Made by a program: the position numbers and the translations under genes. Of a stretch of DNA of 64,000 nt, positions 33,968 to 46,359 are shown in pieces. Position 1 is the first letter of the stretch. Each line of letters opens with the position of its first letter. The DNA is from Cunninghamia lanceolata (lineage: Eukaryota > Streptophyta > Pinopsida > Cupressales > Cupressaceae). The stretch lies in assembly GCA_027924645.1 (NCBI GenBank), contig BSBN01000781.1, positions 1,922,001 through 1,986,000 of the forward strand, written 5' to 3'. The notes under the pieces were generated by a model. The model was given only the letters and a program-made list of their open reading frames with translations. It did not search any database and was not told the DNA's origin.

Positions 33968-34915
33968 ATGGATCAATTGCTAATTTCTCTAGTTACACCA
34001 TACAACTATTATGAATGGAAATCTAAAATTTTAATCTTCTTAAGGAGCAAGGGATTTTTTATAATAACTATGGGTATAGAGATAGAGCCTACCATAGATG
34101 TAGAGAAATTAAATGGTTTAGTGTTTGTCTATATATCCTAACCTTCTACCACACTAAGTCCTTAGATTATCCCAATCAGATTTGGACTAAGTTGGCTAGT
34201 TTATTTAGGGTTTAGGATGCCATGAGAGGTCACCAATTGGAGAATGAACTCATTAATTTGAGTCTTCTAAGTATTTTTGACATCATTCAAGGCTTCTTAA
34301 CCAAATTGAAATCATTGAGATTATAGTTAAAATGGCATGGAGTTGAAAACAAGAAAGCTAATTGATCCTTAGCATTCTCTCCAAACTTGGTTCTAACTAT
34401 TTAGTCTTTGTTTCTACCTTTTATGCCACAAAGGGTCCCTTAGGAGCTTAGTTTGCAATCCCATGTTTAGATGAATTTTCCACCACTCTCACCACATAGT
34501 AAGATAAGATAATCTAGATGGGTACTCTCAAATCCTCTAAGTCACATGATTTGGTTTCTAACCAAGACACAAAATAACATAAAGGATTGGGAAATAAGGA
34601 TAAGAAATAGAAAAACAAGGATAAGAAGGAGAAAAATGATCAAAATCTTGCTACCTCCAAAGCAACTTTAGAGGTCCCATCTTCTAAAAGTGACAAGCCT
34701 AAGAATGAGAAGGTCAAATGTGTCTATTGTAAAATGCCTAGTCATGATGAACATAAGTGTTTGAAGAAGTAAATTGATCACTTAACACATATTCTAGAGA
34801 AAAAATACATCAGTGTTCCTGAGTTAGTGAAACAAAGTTCTTCACATGAGGGGTCTTCTAAGGAAAAAGAAAATAGGAAGGGGAAAGAAAAGGGCAATGT
34901 CCTTGTAGTAGTTGC
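33968..34915 (+). pseudogene. Copia H gag, degenerate
   Basis: From the ATG at 33968: MDQLLISLVTPYNYYEWKSK, then FLRSKG, the usual start of this copia gag group. Frame changes follow quickly. QLENELINLSLL and IFDIIQGFLTKLKSLR (about 34230-34320) are the mid-gag blocks. A Lys/Glu-rich stretch and a Cys-poor remnant of the zinc knuckle (about 34715-34770) follow. There are many stops. Confidence 0.75.
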
Positions 34916-36180
34916 ATCTCCATTATTCATGTGGTTCTTGATTTAGGTGCTTTGCACCACATGGTTTCATCTTAGGACAATTTCACATCTTTGGAGCCTT
35001 GTACTATGCCAACTATTTTTATGGGTGATGACACTCCCATTGAGATGTGTGGGAGAGGGTTTGTTGATGTGGGGGGTGTAACATTTCATAATTGGTTCTT
35101 TGTGTTCCCCCATTGTTAACTAATCTCCTATCAATTTATCATATCACTCACACCAATTTGGGCAAGCAGTTTGAATTCACTCATGATTTAGTGGTTATTA
35201 GTGCGGTGCACAGTGGTTCTATAGTTGCAATGGGGAGAGAAAATTATTAGTCTTCGATTTATCTCTTTTCTCACTTTGTTTCTAACTCTCCTTCAACTAT
35301 TCTACTCACTCATTTCAATGAAGTGAGTAAGTTATGGCATGAGCAATTTGGTCATCTTAACTACTGCTACTACTTGCAACAACTCAACCAATAGGGCATT
35401 ACAAGATTGCCTTTTTTTTTACTTTTCTAATAGTGTTTTCTAAGGATGCATCTTGGTAAGCATCTAAAAGAGAATTTTGACAAAGAAAAGGCATTGAGAG
35501 CTTCACAATATCTAGAGTTACTTCACAGTGATTTGGTTGGACCATTTCCACATCGATTCTTTAGCAAGGATAGATGTGTTTTAACCTTCATTGGTGACTT
35601 TTCCAAGTATACTTTGGTGTACTCTCTTTGATAGAAGTATGAGGTATTTGAATTCTTATAGGACTTAAATTTTTTTATGGAGAAATAGTCGAGGAAAGCC
35701 GTGAAGTTTCTGCACACAAACAATCATGGTGAGTACATCAACCATCATTCTAAGCAATTTTTCACTTCAAAGGGGATTGATTTATAGTGTATAGTTCCAT
35801 ACAATCCTTATCAAAATAGTTTGGCAGAATGCAAGAACATTTATTTGAAAGAAATGGTAAATTACATGATATACTCTAGATCTCTTTCACCTCAGTATTA
35901 GGTGGAGGCCATTAATTTTACTTGTTTATCTAAGACCATGTTTTTTATTGATCCTCAAAGGGAGTCACTCCTTTTGAAGCTTGGAGCAGTTCAAAAGTAA
36001 TAGTTAAGAAATTTCAATTTTTTGGTTCTCGTACATGGGACTATATTCCTATAGAGAAATATATCACCTTGGGTCCATAGGGAAATCCTTACATATTTTT
36101 AGGTTATCTATCTAGATAGTGTTAAGGTTTATTAGCTCCTTCACACTACCAAACACAAGTTCTTCATTTAAAGGAGTGTT
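34916..36180 (+). pseudogene. Copia H protease and integrase, degenerate
   Basis: The protease remnant reads VLDLGALHHMVSS (about 34930-34970; the usual D-S-G is D-L-G). The integrase starts at KLWHEQFGHLNY (about 35333) and continues with LLHSDLVGPFPH (about 35517), then IGDFSKYT, where the family's first Asp of D-D-F-S is Gly. Then come KFLHTNNHGEY (about 35702) and a damaged V-P-Y-N-P region. An open stretch of 61 codons spans 35446-35631. A stop cluster follows. Confidence 0.85.
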
Positions 36181-36479
36181 CTATTTGAGGAGGCCTCTTC
36201 AATTTCCACTCTCAACACTTCTCATTATTCTATATTCACATTGGAGTCTCTTAGGCTTGATGTCAATCCTTCTAAGGATTTAGATCCACCTAGGTAGATT
36301 CTTGATGATCAAGACTCTTCTTCCTCCACTTTAGATGCTAAGAGTGATTATGAGAATTCAACTCTTCTCTCTTCTAGTCATCATTTAAAGGTCAAGGAAT
36401 CTCATCTTGATTCTTTGACTTGAAGTCCACTTTGGGATTGATGAACATTACATGCTATAAGAAATTGGGTTGGGATCCA

Positions 36480-37440
36480 TCAGACACTAGGTAGACATGA
36501 TCACAGTTTTAGGGACTTCCACATGTTTACATTGCTTTTGCCTTTGATCCATACTTTTTTTAGGAGGCATCTAACATTCTTGAGTGGGATGCAACCATGC
36601 AAGAGGATTACAATTACTTGGTTAGGAACCAAACTTGGGATCTTGTCCCCCTTCTTAAGGGAAGGAAACTTGTTCAATACAAGTGGATCTATTATTAAAA
36701 AAAAGTATTAGATGGGTTAGTGGATAATTTTAAGGCACAATTGGTTGTAAAGGGGTTTTCCCAGGTTCCTTGCATTGATTACTATGATACCTTTGCATTA
36801 TTTGCAAAGATCAACTCTATATGACTCACACTTGCTATTGTTGTAACACATAACTAGGAGGTTCACCAGATGGACATAAAGAGTCCATTTCTTCATAGAT
36901 ACCTTAAGGAGGAGATATATATGGAGTAGCCACAAAGTTTTCTACAAAACTCTTTTGTGGTTTATAGACTTGGGAAATCTATCTATGACTTGAAATAGAC
37001 CCTTCAAGCTTGGTATGCCAAGATGGATTCCTTCCTTCTCATAGCTAGGTTTTCTCATTTTCATTTAGATCCAAACATCTACATTATATAACATGATGAT
37101 TCTCTTCATATTATAGCTCTATATGTTTATGACCTATTGATTATGGGGAGTTCTTCATCCATTTTATTAGTGAAAATTGGCCTTCATGATAGGTTTTTGA
37201 TGACTGACTCAAGGGCTTGTTGCAATATTTTCTTAGGATTGAGATATCTTAGTCTACTTCTGGGATTACCACTACATAGTCCAAGTATTCTCTTGATTTT
37301 CTCTTGTGGTTTCACATGGCTAACTACAAGCCTACTCCAATTCCCTTTCTTTCTAGAGTCAAACTTGAGGCTTAGTGCTCTTCACCATTGGTTGATGGTA
37401 CCTTGTATCGATAGCTTGTTGGGAGCATCATTTATCTAAC
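36480..37440 (+). pseudogene. Copia H reverse transcriptase, degenerate
   Basis: Blocks in order: YLVRNQTWDLVPL then VQYKWIYY, AQLVVKGFSQ, YYDTFALFAKI, VHQMDIKSPFLH, LQAWYAKMDSFL and the catalytic region YVYDLLIMG (about 37117-37145; the family has YVDDLLI). The first catalytic Asp is Tyr. At least five stops lie within. Confidence 0.9.
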
Positions 37441-37479
37441 TCATATGAAGCTTGATATTTCATATGTTGTGGATATAGT

Positions 37480-38202
37480 CTCTCAATTTATGTAGGATCC
37501 CCATGAGATACACTAGAAGGAAGCCAATTGGATTCTCCATTACATTCAGGATACTCACAATTTTACGATTCACTATGCAACAAACATTGATATTAACTTG
37601 GTGAGGTATACAAATTCATATTGGGCAAGCAATTCTTAGGATTACAAGTCCACTTCAGGTTACAACTTATCACCTAGTTCATGTCCTATTTTTTGGTTTA
37701 GCAAGAAGCAATCTACTATTACTTTATCTTCCACTAAGGCCAAGTATTGGAGGCTATTAATGTTGCCACTAAGGCCATTTGGCTTAAACATATTCTCATT
37801 GAGTTTGGTATCTAGTTCAAATGGCCATTATTTATATTTTATGACAACCAGAGTATCATATAGATTTCATACAACCCAATCCATCATTGATGAACCAATC
37901 ACATAGAGGTTCACATGTACTACATTCAAAAGATTATCCATGGATAGGTCGTTGATCTCAAATACTCTCTGAATTTTGGGCAAATTACTAACATCTTCAC
38001 CTTACAAGCTTTGTTGGGTGTGTATGAGGCTACTTTTGTAGGGCTACTTAGTCCTTTCTTTCTCTCTCTACTTTGAGGGGGCAATCTTTTGTCTCTCTAT
38101 CAGAGGAGGGGTTCCTTCTTTTAAGGGGGGTATATTTCTACATGGGTACCTCATCATGCTTCATTTCTTGGGAGCCATCTTTTCACCCACCTAAGTTGTG
38201 CT
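37480..38202 (+). pseudogene. Copia H RNase H and 3' untranslated region
   Basis: RNase H blocks: NSYWASNS*DYKSTSGYNL (about 37612-37668), WFSKKQSTITLSSTKAKYW, FYDNQSII (about 37838) and a damaged NHIEVHMYYI (about 37900). After about 38030, purine-rich stretches lead to the tract at 38203-38210. Confidence 0.85.
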
Positions 38203-38598
38203 TAAGGGGGTATTGGTGTAGGTTTTTAGTTTTCTTAGTTAGAGTTTAATTATTTTCCTATACATTTAGTTTAGTTTTCTTAGTTTAGTGAGTGGGTCAT
38301 AATAAGGGTAGATGACATCTTTTATGAGTGCACAACTCTTATCTAATTGTAGGAAGTTGGAGTTAGTTTTCTCATTGATTACCCATCTTTCCTATATATG
38401 TATCCACTCCTCTAGATTGTTATTCATTCATGTTTTTTGAGCTCTCTTAATGCTATTTTTATTCTTGAGTATTTACATTTTCTCTTTTGGGAACTAACTC
38501 TATTATGCTATTTTGATTTTGTATCATTATAATAGTTTTATTCAATCTATTTCTTGCACTAAGTTCTAGGTAGCTTTAGTCTATTTTTTAATCTAACA
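38203..38598 (+). repeat. Purine tract and 3' LTR of copia H
   Basis: The purine tract TAAGGGGG (38203-38210) abuts LTR start TATTGGTGTAGG at 38211. The LTR ends AATCTAACA at 38598, followed by the target duplication ATTTT. Confidence 0.9.
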
Positions 38599-38699
38599 AT
38601 TTTCTTTCAATTGCTCTTCTTTAAAGATTTTGTAAATATCATATAATGCATCCATAGGCTCATAATGGAAATTCCTTAGGTGTCTTAATGAATGTATCT

Positions 38700-40700
38700 A
38701 AAGTAAAATTTCCTAATTTTGGTAATGGCACATATCTAAGAATATTATAGCTTCACTCTTGTGAAAATATTTTATAAATTGATGTAACATAAAAGGAACT
38801 ACTTGAAAATGCTTTATCTAAGGACACTTGAGTATGGAATTGACTTGCAGTACAAATGCTATTACATAAAGTAGGAGCCTCTTGTGGATCAACTACCACA
38901 AGCATAATAATGCAACCCATAGTCTTAATGAGTATCCCATTTGTCATCTTAAGAGAGACGCCTGAATGTGCATATTCTTGTTGTTGAAAATTATGATTTA
39001 AAAAACTCTTATGTGTACATATTGTTAAACTAACAAGAATGATCAATAAGAAAAACCTTAATTGGTTTGAAATCAACATGAGCTTTAGTATAAAGGACCA
39101 TAATAACCATTATGTTGAATCTCATCATGTTAAAATGTAGTAATTGGCATAGAAGAAGATGCACAACATCGGAATCCTCATTAAGCATGCCCACGAGCTT
39201 ATTTTTATGCTCATGTAAATTAATATACACTAACTCATCAATTTTTTATTGTACCTCATGTGAAGATTGTGCCTCACACAATTCCACATTATTAGACTAG
39301 TTATGTGTTGAAATGAATTTGTGTAAATTTACAAAATTTTGATTTAGGGGAGTAATTGAATGATTGCTCCCATTAGTTAAGTTGTCAACATGCATCATAT
39401 TATTATAAATGAGATCTAGAATCGTGTGTCTCAATGCAACATAAAGCTATGTATACTGACCATTAAATCTATGAAAGTCACAAAATGCTTTGCCATTAAA
39501 ACCCTTAGGCATAAGTTTTTAAGTATCCAATGGTCATATAGGAGGAAGAGTAATATTAGCACCAAGTAAATTTTGTAACAAAACATGCATAATCTCTTGG
39601 AGCTAAGTAGTCCTTATTTAATTTTGAGGATTTAAAGAAATGATGTTAGAAGTTGATTTTAGATTAGGAATGATGAGCATTTGGCTTCTTTTCTTATTTT
39701 TCACTACCCTTTTGAAAACTATTTTCCTATTGAAACTTACAAGGATAAGATGATTAAGACGAAACATGAAAAAATCCATATTTTAATGCATTAGCGTCAA
39801 GAAATTCCAATTCAATATTCCTCACCTTCAATAACATAAATCCATGAAAAAGGTGTAATTATTAAGGTACATAATTCATTGAATATGAGGTAACAAGCCT
39901 TAAACAAATATTCTTTGCAACTCATCATCAAGAGTCTAACAGTACATTTTAGCCAACAAGAATTGAAATCTAATAACATAACTATGAATGCACTCATTTG
40001 AGCCTTGTTTACAATCCACTAAATCTGAAATGGAAACCTTTATGACAATATTAACATTGAAGTGATTCACAAAAAAAATTAGCAAATTAGAGAAGAAATG
40101 TATAGAACCATGAGGAAGAAAATATAGCCATTTAATTGCATAATATTTTAAAGTCCATAGAAAGAGCTTGGAAAGAATCTTGTTTATAATTGTAAACATA
40201 ATCTAAACAAGTAGCAATTAATCTCAAATGTGTCATAGGACCCCATTTACAATTGTATATCTCAAAATGAGGGACCATAAAACCAACTATAAAAGGATAA
40301 TAAAGAATCTCAAATGTAAGTGGATGTCACTTGATTTCACTTGTAATGCCATTTTTACTATGAAGGGGTAAGATGTCAAGTTTACTTTATATCTCATCAA
40401 GTCCCTTAGGGCTGGCCATTAAGAGTAATGATGGAATGGGAGAGCAAGTAGCAACATGAGAGACGATAGGTGGAGTGTAGGTTGGTTGGTGGATAGTGGA
40501 TGAAGATGGGATGACAACATGAGAGGAGGGAGTATAGGAAGCAGGCATAATAAGAGGAGTGGAAGTGGTGAACTGAATGTAAGAATCAGGTATAATGAGA
40601 GGATTCATGGAAGGAGCTATGAAACATGGAATATGTGACATACCTAAAATAGGCAAAGAAGAGCTAGGAAGAACAATAGAAGAAGATGCTTTGGAAGGAG
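38700..40700 (-). pseudogene. Degenerate Ty3/gypsy gag region with possible protease remnant
   Basis: On the minus strand an N-terminal Pro/Ser-rich stretch (40656-40387) precedes a gag core (40199-39936): LKYYAIKWLYFLPHGSIHFF, then FVNHF, then DLVDCKQGSNECIHSY. This fits the W-x-x-x-L-P-x-G-S-I ... D-L-x-x-x-K-Q-x-x-x-E pattern of plant gypsy gag. Stops follow. At 39080-38750 DPQEAPTLCNSIC may be a protease-region remnant, which is uncertain. No LTR, PBS or RT was linked to it. Confidence 0.65.
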
Positions 40701-41089
40701 GGGGTGAGAGACACTAATTAAATAACTTGATGACTTATTCTTTGACCTATACCCTTTAATACTTCCATTCCATAAGACTTGGTAAATAAGTTATGGACAT
40801 TAGTAGCGATTTTTTTAGTGGCTAATATTCCCAATTGGCTAATAGTTGAAATTGGGGATTCAAAATTTGGCTAATAGTACAAGCTATAAGGTGACCTGAA
40901 TCGCCACTTTTTTACAAAATTTTATTTTAGTCCTAGTTAAATCGCCAGAACATTTATTTTATTAAACTTTTAAACTCAAAAATTTGCCACAATATTCGAT
41001 ACCTAATTAGATCAGATTCACCTAAATCTTATAAGTTTTAGTAGAAAATAAAATTAATTCACCAATAATATTATATAATTATTGGCTAC

Positions 41090-41385
41090 TTTAGGGCCAT
41101 ATCACCAATTTTTCATCACCATCATTGATTTTATTTATAATATAATAGTTGCGGTTGTATTCCATGGGTTAAAATGTAACCATGGAGCTCCAATGCCCAT
41201 TGATCCCAAAATTGTATTTGGGTCGTTGATCTCAATTTATAATCTAATCGCTGGGGGCAAATTTCATGGGCCAAAATGTACCCATGGGCATTGGAATTCT
41301 GTGGGTACACTTTAGTCTGCAGAATAGAACCCAAACCATTAGATTATAAATAAAATCAATGGTGATGAAAAAGAATTTAGGACCA
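41090..41385. mobile_element. MITE-like foldback element with about 10-bp TSD
   Basis: A 276-bp element (41100-41375) has terminal inverted repeats of roughly 45 bp: TTTTTCATCACCATCATTG ... on the left and CAATGGTGATGAAAAAG on the right. They extend through TTTATTTATAAT and its complement. It is flanked by TTTAGGGCCA (41090-41099) and TTTAGGACCA (41376-41385). Inside, a block with TTTATAAT and CCATGG occurs twice in direct orientation about 100 bp apart. TSD length suggests a Mutator-type MITE. No transposase. Confidence 0.75.
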
Positions 41386-41525
41386 ATTTGAAATATTCAA
41401 TGTTTGATTTAAAAATTTTAAGGAATTAAGGAATTATAGACATGAGCACTACACCTTAAACTAGTCAATCACTACCACCTTCAGGCCTTTACTTTTCCAT
41501 AGGAATTTAATTTATTTTTAGGAAG

Positions 41526-41735
41526 GATTTGCCATAGTAATTAATGCATTTTCTATTTTTTCTCAAGATTTGCCAAGATTTTCTACAAATTTCTAGCGAT
41601 TTGAAAAAATTTGCCAATAAAATTAATATTTTTTCCAAGAAAAAGAAAGATTTGGCAATAGAAATTAATATTTTTTTCCAAAAAAATGGAAGATTCGCCA
41701 GGATTTTATATCTTTTTCCAAGAGGGGTTTCTTAA
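41526..41735. repeat. Short imperfect tandem repeat
   Basis: About five diverged units built on GATTTGCCA ... TTTTTCCAAG occur near 41526, 41570, 41610, 41650 and 41690, spaced about 35-50 bp. No coding content. Confidence 0.5.
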
Positions 41736-41759
41736 AGTTATCACTAGACATTAGTCAAA

Positions 41760-43950
41760 TTGGAAGGATTAGCATTATTACCCAAATTAGTAAGATCTGA
41801 TGTAATCATTTGTGTAGTAATAACCATATCTTAATAATCCAATTGAAGCCCTTTCTATTAAAAGGTAAATTAACCATTGACTGCATTAGTGAGGTCCCAC
41901 AACACCTAATATCAAGAACAATGTTTGAACAAGTTTGAAGCCACAAGTAAATTGTAAATGCTTATGTATTTGTCCTTATGACTATAGATGTCGATGCAAA
42001 GCTTTCTATGTGAATGCTCTATTGATCAAATGATGCACTGGTGATTAGATGATCTAAAATGACCCAGGGCTTTTTCCTTTTATACAACACCCTAGCATTC
42101 AAATTCAAATATTTTGCAATTGAGTTTATAGTTAATAATTATTTGGAGTCAAGTTAGCTTGGGCCCATGGTTTAATTTGATTTTGGAAGATGAGGGTCAA
42201 GGCTGCTCTAACAAATCTAACTAGGTACAAAGTCACATGGGTAGGACTCAAGCCAAAAAGAATAGAATTAAGAATTGGATCTAGACCACTAGAGAATAGT
42301 AACTTAGGCTCAAATCAAATTCAAACTAAATGATACCTCTTATATAAAATACACCATTTAAACACTAAACTATTACATTAAAAATAAATAATGAAAAGAA
42401 ATCTAAAACAACTTTTAAAAAACAAACTAAAATTTGTACTTTTCAGCTTTACACTTAAGAAACTATTTCTTTCTCAACTTTTATTCAATTGAAAATATGT
42501 CTGCTTTGTTTTTTATGTGTTGTGGTATACATTTTATTTGGCTTGCCTGTCTCCTCTATAAATGTGGAAGCAAATGGAAAGGAACTGTCCCTTTCTCGCC
42601 TGTTTCTTTAAAGATACGAAAATAAAAGCATGAATACCCTCTACCTAGATGAGCTAAATTTTTAATATTTCCAAGTGAAGGTTGTGGGACAGTGGGACCC
42701 ATTCTAAACACATACCATTCGGGATGTCTGCAGAGACTTTTTATTTTTGGGATTCTAACTCTCTTTTCAAAATCAAAGTGCTCGAAATTCTTTTTTACAA
42801 CTTTGACTCCAAGAAAACTTTGATGTGATAACTCCTGGCCCAACTATTTTAAATATTTATATGAGCACAAATTTTAAATGCATGTTGGTATGTAGATGAG
42901 CACAAACTGCAATGCCAAGGTTTGATTGTCGTATTCAAGCACATTGAAAATCCACCTAAAAGAAAATTATTGATAATTATTTACCATTAACATCCAACTT
43001 TTTTTAAAAATAATTCTTCTTGTAAACTAAAACCAAACATTCAAAGACTTTTGCCATCCCAAAACACGACATTAATATATACATATACATATATTAATTA
43101 TATATATACACTGCTCACTAGTGGTGTGTGCTCATACCTATTGTATGAGATAAATAAGGCAAATAGAGAAGACACAAATGGACCCACCCAAATTTAACAA
43201 AAATTAAAAACAGCTTATATCCACAACTCATTCTCTTTTCACATAAGGGGAAAAAAGTCAATAATGCTATAAGTGGCTATTGGGTGTAGTTGGCTTTGAG
43301 ACTCTCTCATCATTTTACTTAACTTGTGATCATTATAGATTTGTTAAAGAAGAAGTGGAGGAGATTTTTACTGCATTTTTTACAGAGAAATATTTTGAGA
43401 ATCTTATTAATTAGAGAGAGGAAATTCGTAGAACATAAACATTTAAAAGTGAAACAAAGGTCTTTGAGTTTTGTTTCTTCCAACGTATTGCATCTGTCAC
43501 CAATTTGGTATAATGGTGTATCTTTTAATATTGTGATACACTAAATGGAGGCACCACAAAGGACTTGAATGAGTTAAGTTTCAAAGATTTATCATATATT
43601 TTGTTCAGTGTGGTTGTTGTTGCTCTTGTAGCTGATGTAATTTGATTCTTCATGGTTTCTTTTAGGCATTTTGATGGGGGCTATAGCCCTTAATTTGTAA
43701 CTGTTGCTGTAACTTCTGTTACAGTTATTATTTGTAAATTTTATTCAGCTTAATCTAATTAATTATATATATGTGGGGGGGAATGTTTTTGGATACAATG
43801 GCATTGAAATTATATCATGACACTGCCATTAAGATGGGTGTCTTTGTCTTTCTGGCTGTGCAGGAGTAGGAGGGTGGTTAGCAGGTACTTGAGTTGTCTG
43901 ATGAGCAGTTTTGTGGATGGTCCTGAAATATGATGATCTTTCAATTCTAT
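41760..43950. other. No gene or retroelement recognised
   Basis: AT-rich sequence with a TATA-like CTCTATAAATGTGG (about 42555) and a low-complexity tract of AT and ATAC repeats (43075-43112). A 95-codon minus ORF (42556-42843) and a 72-codon plus ORF (43326-43544) have no recognised motif. This is the longest stretch in the window that I cannot link to a retroelement, apart from the poorly assigned 6751-8694. Confidence 0.5.
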
Positions 43951-44065
43951 TTCATGATTGTTATTTATTTATTTATTTTTTAAACAGAAAAAGGTGGCGG
44001 AGCACCCATAATATTAAAAGAAACGTTTAAGCAGAAAGAACAAGGGCTTCATGATTGTTATTTAT
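43951..44065 (-). mobile_element. Tiny 5'-truncated retroposed fragment with 18-bp TSD
   Basis: TTCATGATTGTTATTTAT occurs at 43951-43968 and again at 44048-44065, identical over 18 bp. Between them lies a 79-bp insert. On the minus strand the insert ends in an A-rich tail (GTTTAAAAAATAAATAAA), preceded by GGTGCTCCGCCACC. A long perfect target duplication plus an A-rich 3' tail is the mark of target-primed LINE or SINE insertion. The short length indicates strong 5' truncation. Confidence 0.75.
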
Positions 44066-46359
44066 GTCTTCTTTTTTATGAAAGCAACTGAATTACATAG
44101 ATATTAGTATATGTCTTTATATAGTATATTAGAGCGTACATCTAAATTAGGAGTCGTTTTTTTACTAAACCGTCACCAAACCGTCACCAATAGGAAGACC
44201 CAATTCATCAAAATCACCTAAAAATCAAACCTTCTAAAACATTCTAACATAAAAACAAAATTCCAATAATTTTTTTTATTTTTTATCATCATATATATGT
44301 TCTCCAATGCATTGTGAGGGGTGGCTATTTCAGTGTACCAATACGAGCAAAGAAGCAGCAACTCTGCCCAAAAGTTTAAAACAAATGATACGTCAAATTA
44401 GTCAGTTGTACAGAAGACTTGCTTTGGAATTTATACAACAGCGCAGTACACTGTTTGTCAGATTAATTCTGAAATCATATGCGTTTATATGAAGAAGATG
44501 CACCAATAAGTTATTTTTTGTGAGAAGTCAGTTCCATCAAAATTTTAAAACACTAGTTGCAACATTGTAAATTGGAATTTGTATTTACCATTTTTGTTAT
44601 AAAATACAATCAAAATTATTGGAAGATTCAATTACATGAAAAGGGAGATTTTTCTCACACTGTTAAAAAATCTAAAGGATTGTAGTTGTATATCTAATTT
44701 ATAAGGTATGCCTTAACATTTGAAAAGGGCAATTATGAATGGATAACCGTCACCAAAACAAAAAAAATTTGCTGACAAACAGGGTCAACCATCAATCGTA
44801 GGCCCTACTTGGAAGCATTTTGATTGTAAAGACATCCAATATTCTTAAAAACATTGCAATTTATGGTTGTAAGAGAATAAATGCACGTCACAAAATATTT
44901 GTGTAAATAATTGTAATGGTGAAATATGCATATCCATATCATTTACTGTTTAGTTTGTCTTCGTTTTGCTAAAATCACTTAATACAATTATATATTGATC
45001 AATTGTGTAGTCTTGTGTGAAGTCCATCCTTTTTCCCAACCATTTACCCATCCATTTACATCCATTTCTATGTGCCTATCCCCCGCCTTATCCACATAGA
45101 CACACATTTTGATATATTCATCCAAATTATGCATTTATCATGCCTATGCACCTATGGCTATACATTTTGTTATTGGCTTGATTTGACCCTTTCCATTGCC
45201 TAGGTCATTTTTGTTGACCTTTGACTTTTATACAAATTCAAATTTTGGTCGATTGCTTATTCTTTGCTTGCCTTGAACCAACTAAAACCAAATTTACATG
45301 ATCCATCACTATTTACTTGTATTTAAAGGCATTCAATTGTACTCATTTTGATTGGATAGTACACTTAATATCATTCACATTTACAAAAAAAAAAACATGC
45401 TAGGAACATTTTGATTTGAGCATCTAAAAAGATCCTAGTTCTACATCGCACCACTCTAGAGCATTTGCACAATTGAGCTTGTTGTTCTCGATCCTTTACA
45501 CAAGTTCTCTAGGCGTTGACTTAGGAGCAAGCCCTCTAGAGACATATATTGACAATCCTCTAAAGGTTTTTCTAAATACCCCCAGTCTTAAGAGTAGAGT
45601 AGATGGTAAAACTTATAGAGGGAACCAAGCAAGCCAAAGAATAGAGGCCTACATTAAATAGGATCAAATCTGTGTGACAAATGATGAATCCTCATATGCA
45701 AAAAGACCCAGAGGTTTGAACTAAAACCCATGATATAGGTCATAGGTTTCACATATGATTCAAGCCATTACACTTACAAAGAGGTGTCTTTTCCTAGACC
45801 AATGATAGCCTAATCCAAAATTTTCATCAAGGTCACACATATTTGATCATCAAGCTAAATACCCCTATCATTTCACATTTAATTTCCTATTTAACATTAA
45901 TTACTGAGCTATCCATACCCACAACTCAATTAATTAATTTAGGTTAATTTGTGCTTATGTGTATGCATTTCATTTGATAGCCTAGATTAATCTTAGGAAA
46001 AGTTTATTTTCTTATACATTTTAATGAACCTATCCAAGCTTACAACCCCTAGGGTTTGACCTTAGGGTTGTACCTTCACTAATTTTAGGGTATTTCAAAT
46101 ATGATATTATCCTAATTTTATCATTCTTTTTTAGATTTTGTAGGGTTTAGAGTTATTCATTCTTTTATACCTTGATTAGAGTTTGGATATATATTGTGAC
46201 ATGTATATTTTTTGCCGTCCTCCCACTCTAAGATATTCTACCTTATGGTTCCTCTTAGGTTTTGCTCATTATTTAATATTCATGCACACATTTCAGATTT
46301 TGATCTAGGTTCTTATCTTACATTACACATTATTCCTCTATCCTTGATATTCTCATGAT
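44066..46359. other. No gene recognised; partly LTR-like
   Basis: ACCGTCACCAA occurs twice in tandem at about 44167-44190, and ACCGTCACCAAAA again at about 44748. At 45320-45480 a TATA-like GTATTTAAAGGC is followed by an LTR-style leader. Small ORFs (44307, 45473) have no motif. 45700-46350 is AT-rich and possibly the interior leader of the element whose ORF starts at 46360. Confidence 0.4.

Larger units (their letters stand above)
30778..38598 (+). mobile_element. Full-length degenerate Ty1/copia element H
   Basis: A 7.8-kb copia: LTR, PBS, gag, protease, integrase, RT, RNase H, purine tract, LTR. It is bounded by ATTTT at 30773-30777 and 38599-38603. Domain order (integrase before RT) is copia-type. 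Stops and frameshifts are frequent in every domain. The leader between PBS and gag is about 2.8 kb because a foreign LTR (32467-33331) and an (AT)n tract sit in it. Confidence 0.92.

Noticed and set aside
39936..40199. Membrane protein suggested by hydrophobic residues
   Set aside because: The spacing of W, L-P-x-G-S-I and D-L-x-x-x-K-Q matches gypsy gag. The hydrophobicity is incidental.
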